64,000 bases of DNA from Aquabacterium sp. OR-4 (GTDB lineage: Bacteria; Pseudomonadota; Gammaproteobacteria; Burkholderiales; Burkholderiaceae_C), in NCBI RefSeq assembly GCF_025290835.2, contig NZ_JAOCQD020000004.1:1-64000 (forward strand), written 5' to 3'. The first letter of the stretch is position 1. Every line of letters begins with the position of its first letter. The position numbers were made by a program, and so were the translations under genes. The notes under the pieces are model-generated. The model had not been told where the DNA came from and searched no databases. It worked only from the letters and a program-made list of their open reading frames with translations. Of the stretch, positions 25,277 to 34,013 are shown in pieces.

Positions 25277-26353
25277 TCAGTTGAAGCGGTGCTCTGTGAC
25301 GCTGCGGTAGACCTGCCCGGGCCTCAGCACGGTGGACGGCCAGTCAGCGCTGACGGGACGGTTGGGTGAGTCCGGGTTGTGCTGGGTCTCCAGGCAGATC
25401 CCGTCGCCCTGGCGGTAGACCCGACCGCCGGTGCCGGCCAGGCCGGCGTCAAGTGAGTTTCCTGAGTAGAACTGGATCGCGGGCTCGGTGCTGTGGACTT
25501 CCAGGCTGCGGCCTGATGCCGGATCGCGCAGCGTGGCGGCCCAATGCAGCGCACCATCGAAAGGCGCGTCCAGCACCCAGTTGTGGTCATACCCGCGTGC
25601 GCGCACGAGTTGTGGATGCGCCTGGCGGATGCGCTCGTCGACAACGCGCGGCGTGCGGAAGTCGAACGGCGTTCCGGCCACCGTGGCATGTTGCAGCGGA
25701 ATCATGGTCGCATCGACTTCGGTGTAGCGCTGCGCCGGAATCGTCAATTCGTGGCCCAGAGCCGAACCTTGGCCGGCCAGGTTGAAGTAGCTGTGGTGCG
25801 TCAGGTTGACGACGGTGGGGCGATCGCAGCGCGCTTCGTATTCGATGCGCCAGCGCCGCTCCAGGCCCAGGCTGTACCGCACCGTGATGTGCAGACGGCC
25901 AGGGAATCCTTCCTCGCCGTCTTCGGAAATGCGCTTGAGCACCAGGGCCACGGCCTCGTCTGGTGCGGGCACGGCCGGCTCCGCTTGCCAAAGCCGGGTG
26001 CCAAACCCCATCGCGCCGCCGTGCAGGCAGTTCGCCCCTTGATTGCAGGCCAACTGGTGCACCTGACCGTCGATCTCAAAGCGTCCCTGTGCAATGCGAT
26101 TGGCATAGCGTCCGACGATGACACCGAAGAAGGGGTTGCGGTGCAGGTAGTCGTCCAGGTGGTCGAAGCCCAGCACGACATTGGTGCTGTGGCCGGTGGC
26201 ATCCGACAGGTCCAGGCGGCTGACGATGCCGCCCAGCGTCAGGACGTTCAGACTCAATCCGCTGCCATTGACCAGCGTGTACTCATGCACCGGCTGGCCG
26301 TCAGGCATGGCGCCGAAAGGCCGACGCGTGAGAACGAGCTGGCTTGTTGTCAT
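25277..26353 (-). CDS. galM: Aldose 1-epimerase (mutarotase)
   Basis: A 358-residue galactose-mutarotase-like enzyme that interconverts alpha and beta anomers of free aldoses. Catalytic elements are visible: NLTHHSYFNLAGQG with the acid His and the C-terminal STEPAIQFYSGNSLD with the base Glu; NRIAQGRFEIDG is the family substrate loop. Length is standard and no signal peptide is seen. It is the last gene of the minus-strand xylan operon, 79 bases after the small HhH-like gene. It probably supplies alpha-xylose to xylose isomerase or handles arabinose. It is convergent with the esterase gene. Confidence 0.93.
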   Translation of the reverse strand: MTTSQLVLTRRPFGAMPDGQPVHEYTLVNGSGLSLNVLTLGGIVSRLDLSDATGHSTNVVLGFDHLDDYLHRNPFFGVIVGRYANRIAQGRFEIDGQVHQLACNQGANCLHGGAMGFGTRLWQAEPAVPAPDEAVALVLKRISEDGEEGFPGRLHITVRYSLGLERRWRIEYEARCDRPTVVNLTHHSYFNLAGQGSALGHELTIPAQRYTEVDATMIPLQHATVAGTPFDFRTPRVVDERIRQAHPQLVRARGYDHNWVLDAPFDGALHWAATLRDPASGRSLEVHSTEPAIQFYSGNSLDAGLAGTGGRVYRQGDGICLETQHNPDSPNRPVSADWPSTVLRPGQVYRSVTEHRFN

Positions 26354-26432
26354 GGCTGCAACCGATTCATCTCAGGGCTGGTGCCTGCCGAAAGAACGCG
26401 CTGCCAAGCAACTGGCAGAGCGTTCAAGGAAT

Positions 26433-26702
26433 TCAGGAGTCAAACCGGTTCAAGGCCGTCTTGTCGTTCACGGAGGCGAGCACCCGTTGCAAGGCGCGCC
26501 GACGGTTGGCCCAGCTGCGGGATCCGCATGCCTGTGCGATCGAGTGAACGACCGTGTCGACGCCCGCCTCGTGGATCCGGGCGATCGAGCCATAGCCGGC
26601 GGCTTCGAGCCGCTCCACCACGCGTTCGCCCACGCCTCGCTCGCGCAGCAGCAGGAGGCGCTCGGGTTCTGAAAATCGGCGAAAGGTCGGCACTTCAGTC
26701 AT
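26433..26702 (-). CDS. Small helix-hairpin-helix-like protein, paralogue 2
   Basis: An 89-residue protein of unknown function, paralogous to the one at 21197-21544. Conserved segments are RRFSEPERLLLLRERGVGERVV (in two parts), ERLEAAGYGSIARIHEAG, DTVVHSIAQACG and SWANRRRALQRVLAS. The glycine-rich turn between two short helices suggests a helix-hairpin-helix fold, and the C-terminal helix is strongly basic. It lacks the long variable N-terminus of paralogue 1. Its ATG overlaps the ABC ATPase stop (ATGA), so it is coupled to the xylose transporter genes. It occupies the same kind of position, behind a substrate-handling gene in a LacI-controlled operon, as its paralogue. Confidence 0.75.
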   Translation of the reverse strand: MTEVPTFRRFSEPERLLLLRERGVGERVVERLEAAGYGSIARIHEAGVDTVVHSIAQACGSRSWANRRRALQRVLASVNDKTALNRFDS

Positions 26703-27556
26703 GGCAGATGCTGGAGAGTGGGTGACGGCGCGGGCGCGCCCTGCGCGCCACGGTCATCGGGGGTTGAAAGGTCAGGGCCGCCGGCAGACGCCTCGCCCTG
26801 TGTGAGATGGGATGTGAGGGCGGCCGGGGGCTTGCCTGAAATGATCATGGCCAGCACCTCGTCCTCGGTGACGCGGGAAGTCGCACACTGGCCCACCTGC
26901 CGGCCGTTCTTCATCACCAACAGGCGGTGCGACAGCGCAAACACGTCGGGCATGTCGTGCGTGACCAGCAGGATGCCGACGCCCTCGGCGCTGAGGCGCC
27001 GGATCAGGTCGTGCACCATGGCGGTCTCGGCCGGCCCGAGGGCGGCACAGGGCTCGTCCATGATCAGCACGCGAGCCTTGAACTGCAGCGCCCGCGCGAT
27101 CGCGACAACCTGGCGCTGGCCGCCCGACAGCGACTTGACCGGATCGTCGATGTTCCTGAAGTTCGGGTTCAGTCGCGCCAACAGCGGCAGCGCCGCGGCG
27201 CGCATGGCCACGTCGTCGAGCAGGCCCAGCCGCGTGCGCAGTTCGCGTCCGAGAAAGAGGTTGGCCACGGCATCCAGGTTGTCGGCCAGCGCCAGCTTCT
27301 GGTGGATGGTCTCGATGCCGGCGCTGCGCGACGCGGCGGGGCTGTCGAAGATCTTGCGCTGCCCGTCCAGCCACAACTCACCGCCGTCGAACGGCAGCGC
27401 GCCGGCCAGCATCTGCATCAGCGTGGACTTGCCGGCACCGTTGTGGCCCAGCACCGCCAGCACCTCGCCCGGCGCCAGCGTGAACGACAGGTCATCGACC
27501 GCATGCACGCCGCCGAAGGCCTTGCGCGCGCCGCGCACTTCCAGCAGTGCGCTCAT
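26699..27556 (-). CDS. xylG: Xylose ABC transporter ATP-binding protein (single ATPase domain)
   Basis: A 285-residue ATPase for a CUT2-type sugar importer. Walker A GHNGAGKS (37-44), signature LSGGQRQ (143-149), Walker B VLIMDEP (163-169) and the switch His200 are intact. E. coli XylG is a tandem of two such domains of about 510 residues; this protein has only one, as in the fructose transporter FrcA, so two copies must pair in the complex. The C-terminal 40 residues are low-complexity. Both ends overlap neighbours by four bases (permease upstream, HhH-like gene downstream). Xylose specificity is inferred from the binding protein. Confidence 0.88.
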   Translation of the reverse strand: MSALLEVRGARKAFGGVHAVDDLSFTLAPGEVLAVLGHNGAGKSTLMQMLAGALPFDGGELWLDGQRKIFDSPAASRSAGIETIHQKLALADNLDAVANLFLGRELRTRLGLLDDVAMRAAALPLLARLNPNFRNIDDPVKSLSGGQRQVVAIARALQFKARVLIMDEPCAALGPAETAMVHDLIRRLSAEGVGILLVTHDMPDVFALSHRLLVMKNGRQVGQCATSRVTEDEVLAMIISGKPPAALTSHLTQGEASAGGPDLSTPDDRGAQGAPAPSPTLQHLP

Positions 27557-28695
27557 CGCTGGATCACCCGGTCGAACACGACGGCGATCACCAGCACCTG
27601 GCCCAGCACCACCATGCGCCAGCCGATGCCCACGTCGGTCAGCAGCAGGCCGCTGTCGATGCTCTGGATGATCAGCGCGCCCAGCACCGTGCCGCCCACG
27701 CCGCCGCTGCCACCGGCCAGCGACACACCGCCGATCACCGCCGCGGCGATGACGGTCAGCTCCATGCCCATGCCCATGGCGTTGGTGCCGGCGTTGAGGC
27801 GGGCCACCGCCACCAGCGCGGCCAGGGCCACCAGCGCCGCCAGCAGCAGGTTCAGCTGGATCAGCACGCGCCGCACCGGGATGCCGGCCAGCCGGGCTGC
27901 GTCGGGGTTGCCGCCGATCGCGTACACATAACGCCCGAAGCGGGTGTGCGTGGCCAGCAGGCCCAGCAGCAGCACCACCGCCATCCAGATCACCAGCGGC
28001 AGCGGCAGGCCCTGGCCCTCGGCCTGGCCCTCGATGCGGTAGGCGTTGAACACCGCCACACCGCCCAGCACCCCCACGCCCGCCAGCGCGCCCTTCAGCA
28101 GCACGGCACGCGCCTCGCCGGCTGCGCCGAAGGCCCGGTGCCGTGCGCGCCATTGCTGCCACTGCCAGCCCCACACGCCGAGCAGCAGGCCGGCGCCCAG
28201 CAGCCAGCTGCCGCGCTCGCCCAGCGAGCCATGGACACCGCCGCCCAGGGCCAGCAGCCAGGGCTCGGTCACCGGCTGGGTCTTGCCGTCGGCCACCAGG
28301 AAGGCCAGGCCGCGCAGCGACACCAGCCCGCCCAGCGTCACCACGAAGGACGGGATGCCAACCACCGCCGACAGGGCGCCATGGAACAGCCCGACCAGCA
28401 GCGCCAGGCCCAGGCCCGCCGCCAGCGCGGCCGGCGCCGGCCACGCTTGCGAGTACAGCAGCCAGGCCATCAGCACGCCCACGGCACTGAGCAGCGAGCC
28501 CACGGCCAGGTCGATCTGCCGCGCCACGATGACCAGGGCCATGCCGCTGGCGACGATGCCGACCACCGCCGTCTGCTGCGCGATGTTGTAGAGGTTCTCG
28601 GCGGTCAGAAAGCTGCCGGTGAGGGCGTGAAAACCGATGGCGATGGCCACCAGCACGGCCACCATCATCGCCTGCCGCCGGGTCTGGGCGTTCAT
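27553..28695 (-). CDS. xylH: Xylose ABC transporter permease
   Basis: A 380-residue membrane protein of the ribose/xylose permease family with about 10 hydrophobic spans. The start region ENLYNIAQQTAVVGIVASGM and the loop MALVIVARQIDLAVGSLLSA are typical of XylH/RbsC, as is YVYAIGGNPDAARLAGIPV in the cytoplasmic loop that touches the ATPase. ATG 28695 begins eight bases after the binding-protein stop, and its end overlaps the ATPase start by ATGA. It forms the channel for sugar delivered by XylF. Confidence 0.92.
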   Translation of the reverse strand: MNAQTRRQAMMVAVLVAIAIGFHALTGSFLTAENLYNIAQQTAVVGIVASGMALVIVARQIDLAVGSLLSAVGVLMAWLLYSQAWPAPAALAAGLGLALLVGLFHGALSAVVGIPSFVVTLGGLVSLRGLAFLVADGKTQPVTEPWLLALGGGVHGSLGERGSWLLGAGLLLGVWGWQWQQWRARHRAFGAAGEARAVLLKGALAGVGVLGGVAVFNAYRIEGQAEGQGLPLPLVIWMAVVLLLGLLATHTRFGRYVYAIGGNPDAARLAGIPVRRVLIQLNLLLAALVALAALVAVARLNAGTNAMGMGMELTVIAAAVIGGVSLAGGSGGVGGTVLGALIIQSIDSGLLLTDVGIGWRMVVLGQVLVIAVVFDRVIQR

Positions 28696-28703
28696 GGCCG
28701 CGC

Positions 28704-29732
<1,029 letters not shown>

Positions 29733-29797
29733 CGCATCGTCTCCCACATGAAAGCGGTTGGTCTTCATCGTTCGTGATCCACGGTGTCGTGGCGGAC

Positions 29798-32272
29798 TCA
29801 TGACAGCGCCGCGAAGTCGCCCCCGGCGGCCTGCCCGCGCCCATGGACGCCGAGGCGCAGGCGCAGCAGCCTGCCGCCGTGGCGCAGCGTGACGCCGGAC
29901 TGCGGCGGTCCCTGCAACCGCACGCTCACCAGACGGCCGGCGGCCCAGTCCAGGTCCACCACCAGGCCACCCCGGGCGCGCGCGCCATGCAGATGCCCGC
30001 TCGGCCAGGCGCGGGGCAGGGCGGGCAGCAGGTGCAATTCACCGCCCCAGGACTGCAGCAGCATCTCCAGGATGCCGGCGGCGCCACCGAAGTTGCCGTC
30101 GATCTGAAACGGCGGGTGGGCGTCGAGCAGGTTGGGATAGGTGCGCACCGGGCCCAGCAGGCCCAGCAGGATGCGGTGGGCGCGCTCGGCGTCACCCAGC
30201 CGCGCCCACAGCGCCAGGCGCCAGGCCGTGGCCCAGCCGGTGCTCTCGTCGCCGCGGGCGTCCAGCGTCACGCGCGCGGCCTTCGCCAGGGCCGGCGTGT
30301 CGCGCACGTTGATCTGGCTGCTCGGATACACGGCGTACAGGTGCGAGACATGGCGGTGGCGCCGGTCGGGGGCCTGGCCATCCCAGTCGTCCAGCCATTC
30401 CTGCAACTGGCCCTGCGCACCGATGCGGTCGGTCGGCAGCCGCTCGCGGGCGCGGCGCAGCGCCGCGGTGAACGTGGGGTCGGCCGGCCCCGACAGGGCC
30501 AGGGCCTGCAGCGTGGCGTCGAACAGGTCACGCAGGATCTGCCGGTCCATCGCCGGCCCGGCGCACAGCGCGGCGCCGCGGTGGTGCTCGTTCTCGGGCG
30601 AGATCGACGGCGAGGTCACCAGGCCGCCGCTGGCCGGGTCGACCACCAGCGTGTCGAGGAAGAACTGGCTGGCACCGGTGAGCAGCGGCAGCAGCCGCGC
30701 CAGCTGTCCGGGCTGGGGCTGGTACTGGTGGCAGTCCCACAGCGTCAGGCACAGCCAGGCGCCTCCCAGCGGCCACATGCCCCACAGCGCGCCATCGATG
30801 GGCGCGCTGGCGCGCCACAGGTCGGTGTTGTGGTGCGCCACCCAGCCGCGCGCGCCATAGCTGTCGCGCGCGGTGCGTGCGCCGGTGACGGCCAGGTCCT
30901 CCACCAGGAGCAGCAAGGGCTCCACACAGACGCCCAGGTTCGCCGGCCCGGCGGGCCAGTAGTTCATCTGGGTGTTGATGTTGATCGTGTACTTGCTGCC
31001 CCAGGGCGGATTGACGCCCTCGTTCCACAGCCCCTGAAGATTGGCCGGCTGGCTGCCCGGCCGTGAGCACGACAGCAGCAGGTAACGCGCATACTGCACG
31101 TACAGGACGGTCAGCGATGCATCGCCGCCCCGCGTGGCGGCTGCGACGCGCTGGTCGGTGGAGGAGCTGGTGGCGGCAGGGGGGGCGGCATCGCCGATCT
31201 GCAGGTCCAGCGTGCGGAACAGGGCCTGGTGCGCCCGCACATGGTCGGCCCGCATGGCGGCCCAGGGGCGGGCCGCCGCCGCGCGGGTGCGACGGCGCAC
31301 CGCCTCGACCGGGTCGCCGTCGACGCGGCCGAAGTCGACATGGCTGGTCTCGCCCGCTACCAGCACCGTCAGCGTGCGTGCGCCGCGCACGCTCAGGCGG
31401 TCGCCCACCGCGCGCAGCTCGCCATCACCCACCACCTGCACCCGCAGCGCATAGCGCAGCGCGCCGGCCACGCCGTGTGCGGCCTCGTTGCGGCCCTGGA
31501 TCAGCAGGGCACCGTCGCCGTCCGGGCCGATGCTCAGCGTGCCGGGGCGCCGCGCCGCGCGCAGCGATTCGCGGTGGTCCCAGTCGGCGCCGACGAAGGC
31601 CACGCCCTGCGGTGCCGGCCGGGTGCTGCCGTAGTCCACCGGGCCGGGATGGCGGTGGCCGATGTCCAGGTCCAGCGCGCCGTCGGCGTCCACCTCGAGG
31701 CGGATGACCACGACCTGGTCGACGACGCTGCTGAACACCTCGCGCCGGTGCGCGCATGCGCCATCTTGGAAGCGGGTGTGCGCGATGGCCGTGTCTAGAT
31801 CCAGGCTGCGCCGGTAGGCGGACGCCTGGCGCAGGCCCGGAAAGTCCAGGAACAGGTCGCCGGCGCTGCCGAAGGGCATCTGGTGCCGCGGCCGGGCCAT
31901 CAGCGCGTCGTCCACCACGGCCTGGGCCTCGTGCCAGCGCCCCTGCGCGATCAGTGCCCGCGCCTGGGGCAGGGCGTCGCGGAACTTCGGGTTGTCGGGC
32001 ACGTAGGGGCCGCCGGCATGCAAGGTGTCGATGTTGAGCTGCAGGCGCTCCTGCGCCGGCCGGCCGAAGACCATCGCCCCCAGCCGGCCGTTGCCCACCG
32101 GCAGGGCCTCCACCCACGGACCGGCGGCGCGCGTATACCAGAGCGTGAGCGGCGCCGACTCCGGCGCCAGCGTTGGCGTCTGCGCCGGCACCGCGTCCCC
32201 GGCCTGGCCCAGCGCCGGTGCCAAGGCCCCGGCGGCCACCAGGCGCCGGCGCGTGATGCGCGTGCTGTTCAC
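29798..32272 (-). CDS. Glycoside hydrolase family 95 (alpha-L-fucosidase/alpha-L-galactosidase)
   Basis: An 824-residue GH95 enzyme, an inverting (alpha/alpha)6-barrel family acting on terminal alpha-L-fucose or alpha-L-galactose. Catalytic landmarks are visible: [14 protein letters not shown] (the two Asn), [11 protein letters not shown] (general acid Glu) and [16 protein letters not shown] (Asp). The N-terminus [16 protein letters not shown] is Tat-like, suggesting periplasmic action. The only plausible start is GTG 32272, 13 bases after the GH43 stop. In a xylan operon it may trim L-galactose or fucose side groups. Which sugar it prefers cannot be decided from sequence. Confidence 0.92.
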   Translation of the reverse strand: MNSTRITRRRLVAAGALAPALGQAGDAVPAQTPTLAPESAPLTLWYTRAAGPWVEALPVGNGRLGAMVFGRPAQERLQLNIDTLHAGGPYVPDNPKFRDALPQARALIAQGRWHEAQAVVDDALMARPRHQMPFGSAGDLFLDFPGLRQASAYRRSLDLDTAIAHTRFQDGACAHRREVFSSVVDQVVVIRLEVDADGALDLDIGHRHPGPVDYGSTRPAPQGVAFVGADWDHRESLRAARRPGTLSIGPDGDGALLIQGRNEAAHGVAGALRYALRVQVVGDGELRAVGDRLSVRGARTLTVLVAGETSHVDFGRVDGDPVEAVRRRTRAAAARPWAAMRADHVRAHQALFRTLDLQIGDAAPPAATSSSTDQRVAAATRGGDASLTVLYVQYARYLLLSCSRPGSQPANLQGLWNEGVNPPWGSKYTININTQMNYWPAGPANLGVCVEPLLLLVEDLAVTGARTARDSYGARGWVAHHNTDLWRASAPIDGALWGMWPLGGAWLCLTLWDCHQYQPQPGQLARLLPLLTGASQFFLDTLVVDPASGGLVTSPSISPENEHHRGAALCAGPAMDRQILRDLFDATLQALALSGPADPTFTAALRRARERLPTDRIGAQGQLQEWLDDWDGQAPDRRHRHVSHLYAVYPSSQINVRDTPALAKAARVTLDARGDESTGWATAWRLALWARLGDAERAHRILLGLLGPVRTYPNLLDAHPPFQIDGNFGGAAGILEMLLQSWGGELHLLPALPRAWPSGHLHGARARGGLVVDLDWAAGRLVSVRLQGPPQSGVTLRHGGRLLRLRLGVHGRGQAAGGDFAALS

Positions 32273-32285
32273 CGGTGCCGCCCCG

Positions 32286-33968
32286 TCACGGCCCGAGGGC
32301 CTCGAAGTCGACCCAGGCGAAGTCGGCCACCGCCGGCTTGGCGCTGTCGCTGACGGCGAACACGCCCATGTAAACCCCGGTGAAGCCGCCGGCCGTCTCG
32401 GTCGACAGCTGGTGCGTCGGGATCGTGCACAGGGTCTGCCATTCGCCCGGCGTGTGCGCCGTGCGCCACGACAGCGTGTACTGCGTGGGCGTGGCCAGCA
32501 CCTGCAGCTGCAGCGCCGCGCTGGCCGGCACCTCGGTGCTGTGGTGCAGCAGCCGGCGGCTGCCCAGCTGCTGCACGCACTCCAGGCGGGGCTGCGCGCC
32601 GCCGCGCCGTTGCAGCAGGGCGTGGTGCGTTTCGTTCATGCGCAGGGCCAGGCCCGCGGCATCGCCGTCGGCCTGGGGGCTGAACTGCAGTTCGGTGGCG
32701 AAGCGCTGGTTCAGGCGCTCCTGGCGCCGGCCGACGAAGCTGGGCGTGCCGATGCGGTCCAGGCCCGTGCGGGCACCGGTCAGGCGCAGCTGGCCGGGCC
32801 GCTCGGTCAGCGACCACTGTCCGCTGGCGAAGCTGCGCAGAAAGGCCCAGTGCGGCGGCAGGCGGCGGTCGGCCGCGAAGGTCTCGCGCACGGGCGGGGC
32901 CGGCCACGGCGCCCAATCGGGCAAGTCGCGTGTGGGTTGCTGCAGCTGCAGCGTGCCGCCTTGTCCGAACACGGGCCAGCCGTCGCTGCGCCAGTGCACC
33001 GGGGCCAGCAGGGTCTCGCGGCCGATGTGGTGGTGGCGGCCGCCGGCCGCCCGCTGCGCGCGGATGCCCAGCAGCACGGCCCACCAGGCGCTCTGCGGCG
33101 TCTCGATCAGGTCGGCATGGCCCAGGGCCTGCAGCGGATGGTCCTTCAGGTGCCGGTGGGTCAGCACCGGGTTGTCGGGGTGGGGCTCGAACGGCCCCCA
33201 GGGCGAGCGCGAGCGGGCCACCGTGATGCGGTGGTCGAACGAGGTGCCGCCCTCGGCGATGACCAGGTAGTACCAGCCCTGGCGCTTGTACAGGTGCGGG
33301 CCTTCCGGCCACACGCCGCCCATGCCGCGCCAGACCAGCCGCGGCTCATCCAGCAGCCGCCCGGCGCCGAGGTCGACGCGCGCCTGGTAGATGCCGCCGT
33401 CCTGGCCGCCGCCATGGCGGGTGAAGAAGACCGTGCCGTCGTCGTCGAAGAACAGCGACGGATCCATGCCGAACACCGACTCGGGCAGGCGCACCGGGTC
33501 TGACCAGGGGCCCGCGGGGTCGGTGGCCGTGACGTAGAAGTGGCCGATGCCGTTCACATCGGTGGTCACGATGTGCAGGCGCTCGCCCTGGCAGCGGATC
33601 GTCGGCGCGAAGATGGCCTCCGAGCTCTTGCGCCCGGGGAAGCTGATCTGGCTCTCGCGCGACAAGGCGTTGCCGATCAGCCGCCAGTGCACCAGGTCGC
33701 GGCTGTGGTAGACCGGCAGGCCGGGCAGGTACTCGAAGGTGCTGGTGACGAGGTAGTAGACGTCACCGCGCCGGCAGACGCTCGGGTCTGACGCGAAGCC
33801 GCTCAGCACCGGGTTCTCGAAGCTCGGGGGGCGCGGGGCCGGCGCGGCAGCGGGCGTGGCGCTGGCGGCGGGGGTGGCCGGGGTGGCCGCGCCGGCCGTT
33901 GCGGCGCTGGCGGGCAGCACCGCGGCGGCCAGGGCCAGGCGGCCCAGCAGAGGGGCGATGGATCTCAC
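32286..33968 (-). CDS. Exported glycoside hydrolase family 43 (xylosidase/arabinofuranosidase)
   Basis: A GH43 five-bladed propeller followed by a beta-sandwich domain typical of the GH43_C2 beta-xylosidases; about 560 residues. FENPVLSGFASDPSVCRRGDVYYLVTS includes the catalytic-base Asp (given here as the FASDPS motif), VFGMDPSLFFDDDG the pKa-modulating Asp, and GVWPEGPHLYKRQGWYYL the acid Glu. There is a signal peptide followed by an Ala/Pro linker. No ATG is available; GTG 33968 has GAAGG ten bases upstream and is preferred to TTG 33977. Unlike the GH43 at 40930 it is exported. Its second position in the GH115 operon suggests xylo-oligosaccharide trimming. Confidence 0.9.
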   Translation of the reverse strand: MRSIAPLLGRLALAAAVLPASAATAGAATPATPAASATPAAAPAPRPPSFENPVLSGFASDPSVCRRGDVYYLVTSTFEYLPGLPVYHSRDLVHWRLIGNALSRESQISFPGRKSSEAIFAPTIRCQGERLHIVTTDVNGIGHFYVTATDPAGPWSDPVRLPESVFGMDPSLFFDDDGTVFFTRHGGGQDGGIYQARVDLGAGRLLDEPRLVWRGMGGVWPEGPHLYKRQGWYYLVIAEGGTSFDHRITVARSRSPWGPFEPHPDNPVLTHRHLKDHPLQALGHADLIETPQSAWWAVLLGIRAQRAAGGRHHHIGRETLLAPVHWRSDGWPVFGQGGTLQLQQPTRDLPDWAPWPAPPVRETFAADRRLPPHWAFLRSFASGQWSLTERPGQLRLTGARTGLDRIGTPSFVGRRQERLNQRFATELQFSPQADGDAAGLALRMNETHHALLQRRGGAQPRLECVQQLGSRRLLHHSTEVPASAALQLQVLATPTQYTLSWRTAHTPGEWQTLCTIPTHQLSTETAGGFTGVYMGVFAVSDSAKPAVADFAWVDFEALGP

Positions 33969-34013
33969 GGGAGGCAAGCCTTCGCTGTCGGGATCGGGGC
34001 GCGCTGCGGCCGG

